Origin: Spizellomyces sp. 'palustris'
Taxonomy: Eukaryota; Chytridiomycota; Chytridiomycetes; Spizellomycetales; Spizellomycetaceae
Direction: 5' to 3'
Assembly: GCA_006535965.1 (NCBI GenBank)
Contig: QEAR01000035.1
Location: 5,694 to 69,693 of the forward strand
DNA: 64,000 nt
Positions 10,710 to 22,650 of this stretch are shown here, in pieces (position 1 is the stretch's first letter; the number at the start of each line of letters is the position of its first letter). The notes below the pieces were generated by a model that made no database searches, was not told the origin of the DNA, and saw only the letters and a list, made by a program, of their open reading frames with translations. The translations under genes and the position numbers were made by a program.

Positions 10710-11321
10710 CTCTTGTTTCAACACAACACACACACAAGGCCCACTTTTCTTATAATAATATGTGCAATGTTCCGTAACGATGATGACGATGATGGGCAGC
10801 TTCTTGGTCGTTGTGGGGAGCGGGGGGGTCAAACCTTGGCTCACCCAAAGCAAGCAGCGTGGGAATATTTTGCGCGGTGATACATTTTAACCCTCGTGAT
10901 GGAAATTCGATGTTACACAGATCAATTTTCGATGACCATGTGATGATGACATGAATTTCCTTTTTAGGAAATGTCACATGAAGAGGGGGCCGAAATTCTC
11001 ACGTTGGATCCGCCCCTTTCACGTGGTGTCCACGGAGGGCTAACGCCAAGGTAAGGGTTCGACTCACGCCGGAAACATGGGATGTTTGTGTTTTTCTCTC
11101 CGTGCAAAGAACGCGCAGATGGCACAGCACATGGCACATGGTGGCACAGTGCGTATGGACGGTTCGGACGGTTCGGACAAGGACCAAAGGAGGAAACGCG
11201 GGCAAAAGTACTTGAACAGATAGCCCAAACGGATGCTTGCACCTTTTATTCCAAACGGATGCATGCACATTTTTATTAAGTGACTTTCTACTGTATCATT
11301 ATCACGTTATCGGACACTTTT
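10710..11321. other. Intergenic gap with short direct repeats
   Basis: No gene is seen. At about 11224-11278 a unit starting CCAAACGGATGC is present twice in tandem, each followed by TGCAC and a T-rich run; near 11160 GGTTCGGAC is doubled. A GGTTCGA motif at about 11057 resembles a Pol III B-box, but no tRNA folds around it. Confidence 0.5.
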
Positions 11322-14300
11322 CTATTGCTGCTGCATTTCTGGCGGCGTTGCCCCCACACTTTTAGCGGGCTTTTTGAGCAAAAAGTACCAAATACCCGCC
11401 GCGACAATGGCCACACCGACAACACTACCCACTGTCGCTCCTGCAATGACACCCTTTGAGACACTGCTACCAGGGTCAGATGGTGTGTCGCCGGGAGACT
11501 GGCCGCCGGGAGTCGAGGCAGCCTTGATCACGATTGTATAAGATCCCAATGAGGTGCAGTCACATGTGGTGCTGGAACCTCCTGTAGACGTGTCAAGGGT
11601 GCTACAAGCGGTTGTGTTCCAAGCCGAGGTGCTCGTTTCCCATTTGGCGCATTGAGCAGTGTACGTGGTGGTCGACCGTTTAGTCAAGGCATGCACGGAT
11701 CGCCTTTGGAGACTCGTGTTGGACGTGTAGCTCGTTGGAATCGTAATGCGAATCGACTTTTCGAGCGGATCATTGAACGCAACACCGTCCACATTGACTT
11801 TGAGAGTGAGCATTCCAGCCGTCAAGCTAAACATAAATGTTAATAAAAGCCTGAAAATGCCAACCACGTGCAAGCAACATACGTAGATGATCCCGCGTTT
11901 GTGTCATTGGCGGTTACTGGGTAAGGGCTGCTGCCAACACAGGTGGACTTGATGACCACAACCTGCGTGTCTCCGACCGTGTCGTTCAAGGTCTGCTGAA
12001 GCGACTCGCCGATCCGTGCAGAACACGACGTGGAGGCTGCCCTCCTGCTCAACCGTCTTGCTGGGCTGGATGGTTTCTCACCAATGTCACCCGGAATAGA
12101 ACCAATCGTCGCAGACACGACATCCAATCTGGTTCCTTGAACACTAATGGTTGCATTTTCACCGGGTGATAGAGTGTTCGACAAGGCATCTCCGACGTAT
12201 CCCATGGTTTCCGTAAACGTGTCACCACTGCTCGAGTCGGAATTGACAACGGATCCGAGAGCTGCAGAGGCAAGGTTTTCAAGTGTGGATTGGTCTGCAC
12301 CGGTTGTGGCCAACACTTGAGCAAGTACCGCAACACCCTTTCCAACGTCGGCCTTTGAGCTGTCATCAACAGCACCAGTGTCCAGCAACTTGGCGAGCGC
12401 TTCAGTTTTTGACGATGCAGATTCAGCCGTCTCAGTGTTTGCATTAATGGTTCCTGTAAGGGCTTGGATCACTTGGCCAGTTGCATTCCTTGCTGCGTCA
12501 GAAGTACCGTTGGAAGCCAGCAACTTGCTCGTGAAAGATTCCATCGCGGCTACTGTCAAACTGCTGGATCCACTGGAGAACAGGTTTACGTAGGTGTCGC
12601 TCAAGTTGTCATCCGTGACCGTTTGTGATGTGACGTTCACGTACAACGTGTACGGATCAGAGATGTAGAGCGTTCCAGGAATGTACGAGCGAACGCGGAC
12701 TTCCACCTTGTATCCATCTGTATCAAAGCCACTGGGAAGGAGGAAGGATTGGGTTGAGGAACCTGGGTAAGCAATGCCAGTTTCCACACCCTTGATGCGG
12801 TAACTGTAGTAATAGCTTCCAACTGAAATATCACTGCAAGAAACGGTAAAGAGTGTGGTCAGCTCCTGACCACTAGATGGAGAAACGCTGCAGGAATTGA
12901 TTGGAGGAAGAGTCTTGGTAACACTGAAGGAAGTGGCAGCACTAGCAGTAGTGTTGTGCGAGTCGGTCAACGTGAGATAGACAGTGTACTGGCCGTCACC
13001 GAGTTGGGAGGAGTCAATTCTGGATTGTGCCAAAATGTTAGTTCAAGAAGACTTTAAGAATAAATCTGGTTTGACATACTTTAGACCACCCTTTCCAACG
13101 GACTTGGTCACTTTGGCAAGCGACACTTCGTTTCCATTACTGGCAATCAAAGCCCAGTTGTAAACCAAATCAGGGGAATTGGTCACCACGTTGGAGGTGA
13201 TATAGGCCAGGGAGCCACCGACAAAAGTGCTTCCAACTCCGTTAATCGTCAGGGCGACTTTTGCGTAGTATTTTGTTGTCTCGATGATCAGATTGACAGG
13301 TGGAGACTTCAGGGGACTCTCTTGCTCGCTGCGGAAGGTGAAAACTCTGAAAATGTAATCACCTGGCCTCAAGGACGAAACTGGGATCGTAAAGTAGGGC
13401 GTGTCGGTACCAATGTACAAGAAACCTTCCTGGTCATCACGGCGGATTTCAAAGGCCGTAAATGTAGAGTTTGTAACGTCACGTCCTGCCAGTATCTGAC
13501 CAATGGTTGTGGTCGAGGTCAAGTTGAAAGGGCATGGAGTCTTATCGATTCGGTTTTGACAAGAGAACACGACCGCAATGGGTTGAGATACAGTGGAACC
13601 ACTACCCGGGTTGAGCGACAAACATTTCTTCCATGCTGCGTATCCCTTGAACATGACAAAGTAGCAGGGGTCGATACCGTCGACAGTGTCAGATGCATCG
13701 AGAACGAGAGGCACCGCTCCGGTTACGGTACCATTCAAGTTGCTCAATAGGGGCCTGGACAAAGGTTTCGTAATGCTGAACGATGCCACGGTCGTAACGT
13801 TTGCCACGAGTCGTCCATTGTAGTCGACAAACATGGCCTGTGCTGTTATACTGTGTTCGTTGGCCGACAGGGTTTGGAGAGGCAATGGGTACATGAGCGA
13901 GTAAGATGCTTTTCCTGTTCCTTCTTGAGTGCTAGGGCCCGTACTACTCCTTACGAGGTCAACGTTCCAGTAGATGAGAGTGTAGGCGTATTTGCATTGG
14001 AAAGCTTCCACCGCAAGGTTGGCCTGACCAGATCCAGAGGGTTTGAAGACTCGGGAGGCAGGGTCAACGAGAGCTGAACCAGAGAAGATGATGGATGCCT
14101 TTCTGGGCGGCATAGGACATGGGTCTACATCAAACACAAAAGATTAGAAAAATGCTAATCCATCGTTCATTGTTCCATATGTACCTATAATCGGGACCAC
14201 TGGAGATGGTGACGGACTCGGAGATGGAACGACACCGGAAGGCTTGTCACCGCCGCTTCCGGGGAGCCCAGGGATACTGGGGATCGTCACGTTGGGGTTC

Positions 14301-17170
14301 GGACCCTGCGGTGTTCCGGGTGTACTGGTCTCATTCTTCTTCGGGTCCCACGGGAAGCCAGGAATTCCAGGAATGCCGGGCGTTGGAATCTCAGGCAGAG
14401 GGACGCCGGGGGAGGGGAACTTGGGGTCCCATGGGAAGTGTGGTCCATCCGGGAAGGGGAAGTTGGGCACATCAGGGAATGGGAAGGGAGGCAGCGATCC
14501 ATTATATTTCGGGTCCCAGGGCATGTTGGGGAATGGCGGCCGCGTTCCATTCACCTTGTCCCAGGGGAAACCAATATCCGGAAGCTGAGGGCCCTCAGGC
14601 CAGAACACTGGAATAGGGAAGGGCACGGGCCATGTCCTGTTGCCGTTTGGAAGCGGAAAGAACGGGAACTCTGGCCAGGGCTTTTCAGGAAAGCCTTTCA
14701 CGTCCGACATATTCGGGAAGGACGGCCAGAAAGGTCCACTGAAGGTGACGTTCCAATCAGGATGGTCCGGGAAGCGGGGGAACGGGAACGGTGGGCCAGC
14801 GTTTCCACTGCCGTCCTTCTTGTCCCATGGCCAAAAGACGCCGTCGAGGGGGCTGGTACCATTGACGATTGTCTTGGGAGAGATTTCACCGTCGAACTTT
14901 GGTGGTTCAATGCCAAAGTCGCGGAACCACTCGACCGGGAACGGCAGCGAGTGATGGTCGATTTGTGTGGCCGGATCAGGTGTAGAGTAACCCCATCCGC
15001 TTGCGTTGTAGCCTGGCGGTGTAGGAGAGCAAACCTCGTAAGGGAAAGTTGTATTATTGGATCCAGTAGGGTTGGAAGCGTTGAATTGGTTTCCCATCAC
15101 CTGTCTACGGACTCTGCGTCTGGCAGCAGGGGACGGGGTTGCCGTCGACCAAGAACTGCTACTGTCCGGAACGGGTGTCTCAGATGGGATCTGACCACTC
15201 TGAGAGGATGTAATCCAGTTGTTGTTAACTGAACTGGCTGTGGGCCCAGCGGCAGATGAGGCATCGGGCACGGATGATGGGCCGAACGAGCTGGGAGCAG
15301 GCGAAGGGCTTCCCGATGCTGCTGACGAGGGACTGTTCCAACTAGACTGGCCGAAGGAGCTGGGAGCAGGCGAAGGACTTCCCGACGGTGCTGACGAAGG
15401 ACTGTTCCAACTAGACTGGCCGAACGAGCTGGGAGCAGGCGAAGGACTTCCTGACGGTACTGACGAGGGACTGTTCCAAATAGACTGGCCGAACGAGCTG
15501 GGAGCAGGCGAAGGATTTCCCGACGGTGCTGACGAAGGACTGTTCCAGCTAGACTGGCCGAAGGAGCTGGGAGCAGGCGACGGACTTCCTGACGGTGCTG
15601 ATGAGGGACTGTTCCAGCTAGACTGGCCGAAGGAGCTGGGAACGGGAGAAGGACTTCCTGACGGTGCTGACGAAGGACTGTTCCAAATAGACTGGCCGAA
15701 CGAGCTGGGAGCAGGCGAAGGATTTCCCGACGGTGCTGACGAAGGACTGTTCCAGCTAGACTGGCCGAAGGAGCTGGGAGCAGGCGAAGGACTTCCCGAC
15801 GGTGCTGACGAAGGACCGTTCCAGCTGGACGGAGCTCCAGAGGGAGCCGCGGGACCAAAAGAGCTGGGAACGGATGAAGGACCATTCCAGCTGGACGGAG
15901 CTCCAGAGGGAGAGGCGGGACCAAAAGTGCTGGGAACAGATGAAGGACCGTTCCAGCTGGACGGAGCTCCAGACGGAGACGCGGGACCAAAAGAGCTGGG
16001 AGCAAACGAGGGACCATTCCAGCTGGAGACAGGTCCAGCGCCAGATGAAGGTCCAAACGAAATGTATCCCGGCGAGGGCATTCCCGAATTCAAAGGAGGA
16101 GGCGATGCAGTCCAGGTTCCAGACATGGGAGGTACGGTTGGTTGGATAGGGTAATCCCCAGACATTGATGGAGGACTTCCAGAGAGCGGTGATTTCGTCC
16201 CAGAGTACATGGGTGGATAGGAACTCTCTGGGTATTTTGGCGGATACGAGGACGTTGGTGGATAACCTTCAGTCCCGTTCCCACTGGACGGGCAAGGGAA
16301 CGGGTAAGGTAATGGATACCATGTTCTGTTCTTAGACCCATCGGCAATAGACCAAATCGGATATGGATATGGCGGAACGTATGTTCCCGGTTGAACGGGT
16401 GGGTACACGGACACCCATGTCACATCATAGGACATTCCGTTGTATTGGACGTTGTAAGTTGGGTACATGGGGTAACCGAAGGGACCAGTGAAACCAGGCC
16501 CTGGAGGCAAATATGTCCAGTTACCGTTCATGGGCGGATTCGGTCCATCCCCATTCATGGGGGGGTAGTAGGTCCAGTTGCCGGGATAGTTGCTACCGTT
16601 TCCTGGTAGATAGTACGTTCCATTGCCATTATAAGGAGGATAGCATGTTCCGTTTCCTGGAGGACAGTACGTTCCGTTCCCGTACATTGGTGGTGGGTAT
16701 GTTCCGTTACCTGGTGGATACGTTCCGTTTCCGTTCATCGGTGGTGGGTATGTTCCATTACCTGGCGGATACGTTCCGTTTCCGTTCATCGGTGGTGGGT
16801 ATGTTCCATTACCTGGCGGATACGTTTCGTTTCCATTCATTGGTGGTGGGTATGTTCCATTACCTGGCGGATACGTTCCGTTTCCATTCATCGGTGGTGG
16901 GTATGTTCCATTACCTGGCGGATACGTTCCGTTTCCGTTCATCGGTGGTGGGTAAGTTCCATTTCCAAGAGGAGAAGTTCCATTCCCATCTGGAGGAGGA
17001 ATCCATGTCCCATTTCCGGTTGTTCCATTCACAAACACTTGGGTATCGTTGCCGGAGGCGGGGACAGTGTTATTCCCACTCGGCTGACCAAAGGCCGCCG
17101 TTACATAAACGGCAAACACCACCGCAAGCAACAGGTGGAAGGATGTATCGCCCTTCATCCCAAGCTGCAA
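11322..17170 (-). CDS. Giant REJ/GPS-containing single-pass cell-surface protein
   Basis: Four exons with matching phases (17170-14185, 14124-13080, 13019-11883, 11826-11322) give about 1890 residues. In order: signal peptide (FHLLLAVVFAVYVTAAFG); about five 17-residue repeats rich in N-G-T sequons and PP; a Pro/Tyr region; about seven 23-residue repeats of the type SSFGQSSWNSPSSAPSGSPS; a second Pro/Trp/Phe region rich in NGT; then an REJ-like region with many paired Cys (residues about 1000-1500). Near the end lies a GPS-like motif (QCAKWETSTSAW ... CDCTSLGSYTIVI) with the W-W-C-C-C spacing of GAIN/GPS domains, then one membrane helix (GVIAGATVGSVVGVAIVAAG) and a short basic tail. The canonical HL/T cleavage triplet is SL/G here, so self-cleavage is uncertain. 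Start could be 17158. A role in adhesion or cell-wall contact is inferred. It resembles a polycystin-1 or adhesion-GPCR ectodomain without the multi-pass part. Confidence 0.75.
15270..15830 (-). repeat. 69-bp coding tandem repeats (SSFG...WNSPSS)
   Basis: About seven units of 69 bp encode a 23-residue Ser/Pro-rich repeat within the large surface protein. Units differ by single codons (SSWN or SIWN, SGSP or SGNP). Complementary frames also stay open over this block because of the repeat, but they are shadows. Confidence 0.85.
16680..16960 (-). repeat. 51-bp coding tandem repeats (NGNGTYPPGNGTYPPPM)
   Basis: About five units of 51 bp encode a 17-residue repeat with two N-glycosylation sequons (NGT) each, separated by YPP or YPPPM. 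Near identity between units suggests recent expansion or contraction. The array probably forms a heavily glycosylated stalk. Confidence 0.85.
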
Positions 17171-17935
17171 GTGGTAGATGGGTATGTATAGAATTTAATG
17201 GGTATGTAGCCTTCTGTGTAGGAAGATGAGATGCAAACGAAAAAGTTAAAACTGTTGGGTCCCATCCTTTTTATTCACTTTATCAAAATCCGAGATCCTC
17301 TTCAGAAGGGAGGATGCTCCACATGTCCAAACAAGTCTTTCAGGCAAATACTCAGCACAACGCCTATATTGTTTCTGTGCCCGCTAATGTTCATCACATC
17401 ATAATAGGCAAACAAACGCCGCGTTCCTGGGTTGTTTGCAAGTTCACAGACACAGATATGTACTCTAATTCGTGAGTTAATTTCCGAACAATGGAACAAA
17501 AACTTATGGCTCTCTAACTTCTAGATGCAGAAATTGGGGATCTGCGAGATATCCACCAAGCTTCCATCAGGGCGGAGACGGAGACCTCCGGTACCTTACG
17601 TAATCTGTATGGTTCTTGGCGTGTTTTGTAACAAAGCCGAATCTAACCGTCCCCACATTGGTTCAAAACAAGGTGGATATTGCGAGCACCGTCCGAAATA
17701 CAAATACAAGACACGATACCAAAGGGTAAGATACCATATTGCAACAGCAGAATCATTGGAAATGTAGACTATTCAATACGATGGATAACATTTATATTTA
17801 AACACGACACGCTCAACAAATAAAAACACCTATCTAGTCCTGATCCGGTAGGTCCGTATCTTTAAAAATCCTAAAACAATGTGGGGTTAGCAATCGGTCA
17901 GGATCAATGGGTACACCCTCCATCGGCCGGCTGCC
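17171..17935. other. No gene seen
   Basis: Short open frames only, with no recognisable product and no consistent splice pattern. This begins the gene-poor tract that runs to about 26 kb. Confidence 0.5.
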
Positions 17936-17939
17936 CCAT

Positions 17940-18130
17940 GTGCACCCGACGGAAAAGCACATCCTCCAGGTGAGGCGTTCGTGAGCGAATGCCACGACGG
18001 AAAAGCACATCCTCCAAGTGAGGCCCTCGTGAGCGAACCCCCACGCACAGCACATCCTCCGTTTGAGGCCACCCGTCATCACAAACCCCACGCACAGACA
18101 TCCTACGGTTGAGGCCACCCGTCGACAAAT
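17940..18130. repeat. About 48-bp minisatellite, roughly four degenerate units
   Basis: The unit contains CACATCCTCC followed by a GTGAGGC- or TTGAGGC-like box, then CGTGAGCGAA or CCCGTCATCA, and repeats at about 48-bp spacing. The first two units are near identical, while later ones diverge. Several open frames over it encode Cys/Trp-rich repeats only because of the array and are not considered genes. Confidence 0.75.
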
Positions 18131-19260
18131 GCAACCAAGATTACACAACCTCTAGCGGCGCACTCCTAAGTGAACCAAATCCTTCATTCCAAATTGCCAC
18201 CCACCTTTTAAAGTATCCATGACATTGCGAGCCGGAGGAGGTAGGAAAGAAAGGAATCAGGGAGATGTCGAGAGGGAGAATTGAATGCAGATGGCTCACT
18301 GCGAGGATGCACGATTATTGATACGACAATTGTCATCAACGCAAAAAAATTCCAGGAAAGTCTGGAATGGATGGCCGGTAGACAAACACATCCTGGATAG
18401 GACAGTGCACGGGATAGCTACCATGCTCGCCTTGAGCCCATTAGATTAGTTGGTTGCAGATCAAAGGGACTCTATTGCGCAGCAATGCTTATGTTATGAC
18501 CAAGCCACACATATGCGAGGGTTGGCTGTTAGTTCAAATGTCGCCAGCATGCACTACCAGTTGGGTTGTTGCTGCCGTTTACGGTGGAAAGCATTGAAAT
18601 ACTGCTTTCTCTGTGCTCAACTCATATTACTCGAGACAAGCTAGTCCAGTACTTGCAGACTAGATTAGGAAAAAAGTACAGTGAAACCTCTCGCCATGTA
18701 AAGTACACTGGCATTTGCGGGAGACTACGAGATACTGGCCAAGTGTCAACGATTCGTATTCATCAAATATAGATAGCACTAGATGCAAATCAAAACCTCT
18801 GTAGTGCAAGTTTTTCGCAATTGTTAAAATACACCAAATATTCGTCGATATTCCTTTTCACACTGACCAATTTGCAGCATTTGTCAAGACTTTCCCGTAA
18901 TTAAAGCATGATGCCAAACATGACATTGATGGGGAACATTTTACTAATAAAGAATGGACACCTTCATGCTGTTTTGCGCCAAGTCCCTTTCAGGTGAATT
19001 GCTTGGTCTCTAACCTCAACCTGTGTCGCTTTTGCATGGCCTGTCACCATTTGTCGCGTTATACTTGACCCGTTCGCGAATTTCCGAGGCACTTTGTGGA
19101 GAAATGTTTGACAGCTGTTACTTTGGCGAGTCAGGCGAATCTCTATACACGGCATGTTTCGACCGCTTTTTTTTGCTGAGTCGGGCGACGGCATGAGGTC
19201 TATGACGTCTATGACCGTTTCTATCCGTTTTGTGTGGACATGCTATCCTTTTACTTGGTC
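18131..19260. other. No gene seen
   Basis: AT-rich sequence with no recognisable coding region or RNA. Fragments resembling the next block (for example GAGTCAGGCGAAT near 19128 and again near 19259) suggest it carries decayed pieces of the same repeat. Confidence 0.45.
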
Positions 19261-19264
19261 AGGC

Positions 19265-20420
19265 GAATATCTGGAGCATACAAAGCGGCCAGGTTTCTTC
19301 GAGCCCACCCACTCCCTACAATCAATTCATCTTACAATCCACCGATTATCATCTATTCTTTCTTTACGAAGCAGTGCAACGCAACCCCTACAGACGTTGA
19401 TGGTCGTAGTCGATGCTGTCGCCCATGCTCATTCGCGGAATTCGGTGCGCAGGTCCGCCTGGAAAATTGATTTCAACAAGTTGGTTCGATGAAGGACTTG
19501 CAAGAAGAGGTGCCTTTTCTAATCCTACAACCCTACTTTAGATTGGGAACGCCATTCAGTGTCGATAGCCCCTACCAAATCGTAACATACCGGCCGATCT
19601 GCTACGAACGCATACTTTACGAATCTGGAGCGTAAAAGACGACCAGATTTCTTCGAACCCACTTGCAACTTACACGCAATTCATTCTACAATCCGCCGAT
19701 TATCGTCTATTTCATGCTTTACGATGCCCTTAAGATGGCCTGCATCGCGATCTCCGCCAAAGCGTTCCACCCCGTACCTTCGCCGTGGGAAATTGAGCTT
19801 GAATGCCCAGCGGACAAGTTTGCTCCGGGCAATTGTGGAGGATTTTGTCAGCGATGCGGGAGACTATATGGGCACGGTCATCGATGTCAATAAGTAAGTT
19901 AAATGAAGGACTTTTATAGGAAGAAACTTCTTTAACCTTGGTTGTCCCGTTTAGATTAGAAACAGCTTTTCGGGATGCCATCGCGGCCAACCCAGAATAT
20001 AGGAATATCTACCTTGGCGACAACGCGGTCATCGCGATAATCAACACGACCAGAGCGCTTGAAGAAGACACAGGAAAATGGCCCTCGAACAGCGAGTTAC
20101 TTCCATGGTGGCTCATGGTTGGGCGCCTTCTGGTGACCCTGTGGGAGAACGAGGGAATGATCTGTAAACTCTTGTTTACTTCTGCGTCAATAGCACCAAC
20201 CCTGCCGGGGTTGATTTTACCCTCGTTCTCCCACAGGGTCACCAGAAGGCGCCCAATCATATGAGCCACCATGGCGTTGTCGCCCCAAAGTTAATATTTC
20301 GATACTCTGGGATTTACCGCACTCTGCCACCGATCATCTGTAAACTTTTGTTTGTCTCAACGTCGATTGCGCCAACCATGCCAGGGTTGTTCTTCCGCTC
20401 CTTTTCCCACAGAGTTCATA
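19265..20420 (+). pseudogene. WENEG-family cluster: direct and inverted partial copies
   Basis: Two direct copies of a segment (about 19265-19375 and 19625-19730) share runs such as TTTCTTCGA and CCGATTATC. The second continues into a conserved order of blocks: GDYMGTVIDVNK, a likely intron (about 19893-19953), then NPEYRNIYLGDN and MVGRLLVTLWENEG (to about 20155). Bases 20104-20155 recur inverted at 20220-20274, and the segment 20160-20240 recurs directly at about 20334-20415. The block order and intron position match the copy near 3 kb. Function is unknown and no complete gene is seen. Repeated inverted partial copying is the notable feature. Confidence 0.55.
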
Positions 20421-20949
20421 GGTTAGCTGCTACGCATGTTATCTTTTTATGTGGGTTAGATGATGATTTGCGCAGGGTACTTGTGCATAACGACCATGGG
20501 TCGGGCGCTTGGTCGGATTTTATATTAAAAAAGTACAACGTTCCAATAATAGTTTTGGTTGGGATGAGGTTATCTTGAATATAAAATGGCAGCCCATTTC
20601 CAATTTACTTGTTTCGCAGCAGTATTGGTGAAAGTATTATGGCTTATAACGGACTAGCCGCGGCATTGTACTAGGTGTATTAGTTTCACCAGTTTTGAAC
20701 AGACGTGTGTACTTTAGAATATCTAAAGCCACCTGGGGACTTTTCTAGCATGTAACTCAACGAAAAATCTCAACATGATCAGTAGCCTATTGGCGAAAGG
20801 ATAGCTAGGCGGCGGACAAGTCCTCCCACCAAGTACAAGCACCATTATGGTGGCAATTCGGGATTTGAGCGTCCTAGTCTTTGAAACTCACAAACATTTC
20901 TGTGATGTCCCAGAAAAAGTTGATAAACTGCGTCAATACCATATGATCT

Positions 20950-22650
20950 GCCTGCAGTTTGTGTGTACCTTGGATAAGTATGACCAAGAAATGAAAACCA
21001 AATGGGATCAACGCCGGAAAAGATAGTAATTATTGTCGCAGAAAGAGGAAGATGTCACAAATGAATGAGATATATGGAAGCAGGCAATATACAGCTCTCA
21101 GAAGCATTATGGCCATGGTTGCAGTAGATTTATCAGATGCCGAATTACGCAGGACATCCTGACCCAATCCAGAGGACTTGTGCTTTCTTAACAGATACAT
21201 CAGTTCCAACCAGGCCTGGTCCCGATTCATTCAAGTCACTCTCTAGGACTTTCAGCCTCTGCGCGGATGCTCCTCCTGACGGCTTCCTCGTAAAGGTCTT
21301 GCTGGTTTCTCAGAGGGAAGGAGACCAAACAGGGATTCAAATTCCACGGGTACCCGCATAAAGTGATCTTTGTCGAATCTGCCGTACAGACAAGCAGTTA
21401 CAACATTTATGATTCGCATGTGCAACTTCTCTTCCACTGTCAATCCAATCAAGTAGGGGAATGTGAGGCCACCCATTACCGGGTTTACATCTACTGACTT
21501 TACCCATTTGATTCCTGACTATGGCCATGCGGTATCCTACGAAGGCAACTTAAAGTAGCACCTCTATTTTAGATCCAAAGACTCCACCTTTCCGAATAGA
21601 GACTTGCTCGTTCTGTCCACTTTCGTCAATCTGGTGATTTCCGTGCTTCATCAACAGATTTGGGGCCAGGGTAATTGTGGCCAGCTACGACGGATGCTGC
21701 ATGGTAAGCGAATATATCATTTATTGCAATGCATGCAGAACAGCGTGGTCCATGGCCGTAGCTGCAAAGATGGTGCGAGCAATTAATTGTATGGTCAAGA
21801 TGAATGATTAGGCTAAATCCATTCAGTGTGTGTACGTGAGGCACGGAGGTCTCATCAGTGATGCCGACAGCAGTATAATAGTCGCTACAGTTTGAAGGAA
21901 ATTACACCAGCTCCATCTATGATGACCTTGATGGGAGAGTCAGGGATAAAGCTCATGCGTTGGAGTTCGAAGCATTTGGAGAGGGCATATCAAAGGTCCC
22001 AAGGATATGCGATTGTCAACTACTGGGGTTTTGGCGCCAGGGTCAAGGTGGATGGACATTAGGGACTTCCGCAATAAATTTGAGGGTTGTTTAAGTCGAT
22101 ACCATTTAGGTAAATTCAACAATCCATTGCCCAGGTGATACTGTCCCTCCCGTCTAGGTTCTGTAGAGGGAACTTAACCTTCTCAAAAGTGGCATCCATA
22201 TGTCCAGAAAGAATTTTGTATTGGAATGCATGATCTACTCATGGACTGGTCAGGCCCCTGCAAAAACTTGACATAACTACGAAGTTTACTGCACGCTAGA
22301 TGTACCGACCCTGCACGGCTAGAATCTAGACATTCCCACCGGCGGCACTCCCACTGCCAAAATTCCAACTCCGAGCAACGACCATACCATGAGTTCAGTT
22401 CACAGCATTAACGGGCAGGCTTTGACAGCGACATCATCTGTGTTAACGACGAGGTTTGATCTTGCGTTGCCTATAAACTGGACATATCTGTGGGTTTCTA
22501 GATTTATATGCGGGCTGTCGGACAGATACTTTTGAGTCCCGACCCGAGGGCGAATGAAACCGAACTTGAGCAGCAAAGCTTGGTCGCTACACCGAAACGC
22601 AGATTTCGGGCGCGACTTCAACCCAGAAACGTCGTGTTATGACAAGTCAG
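20950..22650 (-). mobile_element. Probable Ty1/copia-type retrotransposon fossil
   Basis: On the minus strand, about 21250-21480, the translation includes IINVVTACLYGRFDKDHFM followed by RVPVEF. This resembles the copia reverse-transcriptase block V-T-A-[YF]-L-[YN]-G-x-L-D-x-x-[IV]-[YF]-M-x-x-P. Sequence on either side has weak similarity at best, and the outer limits are guesses. No paired terminal repeats were found. The element is old and broken in several places, with only a polymerase fragment identifiable. Confidence 0.4.

Noticed and set aside
11030-11075. tRNA-like B-box (GGTTCGACTC)
   Set aside because: No acceptor, D or anticodon stem can be folded around it.
15219-16154. 311-residue plus-strand frame with LFQLDWPKELGAGEGLPDGA-like repeats
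   Set aside because: Shadow of the SSFG repeat array on the minus strand. No start context or splice logic of its own.
16513-17229. 238-residue plus-strand frame with repeats of the type FRFRSSVVGMFHYLADT
   Set aside because: It is the complement of the NGT coding repeats of the minus-strand surface protein. The repeat keeps all frames open.
17834-18148. Cys/Trp-rich minus-strand frames resembling a small secreted protein
   Set aside because: They are made by a 48-bp minisatellite and shift meaning between units.
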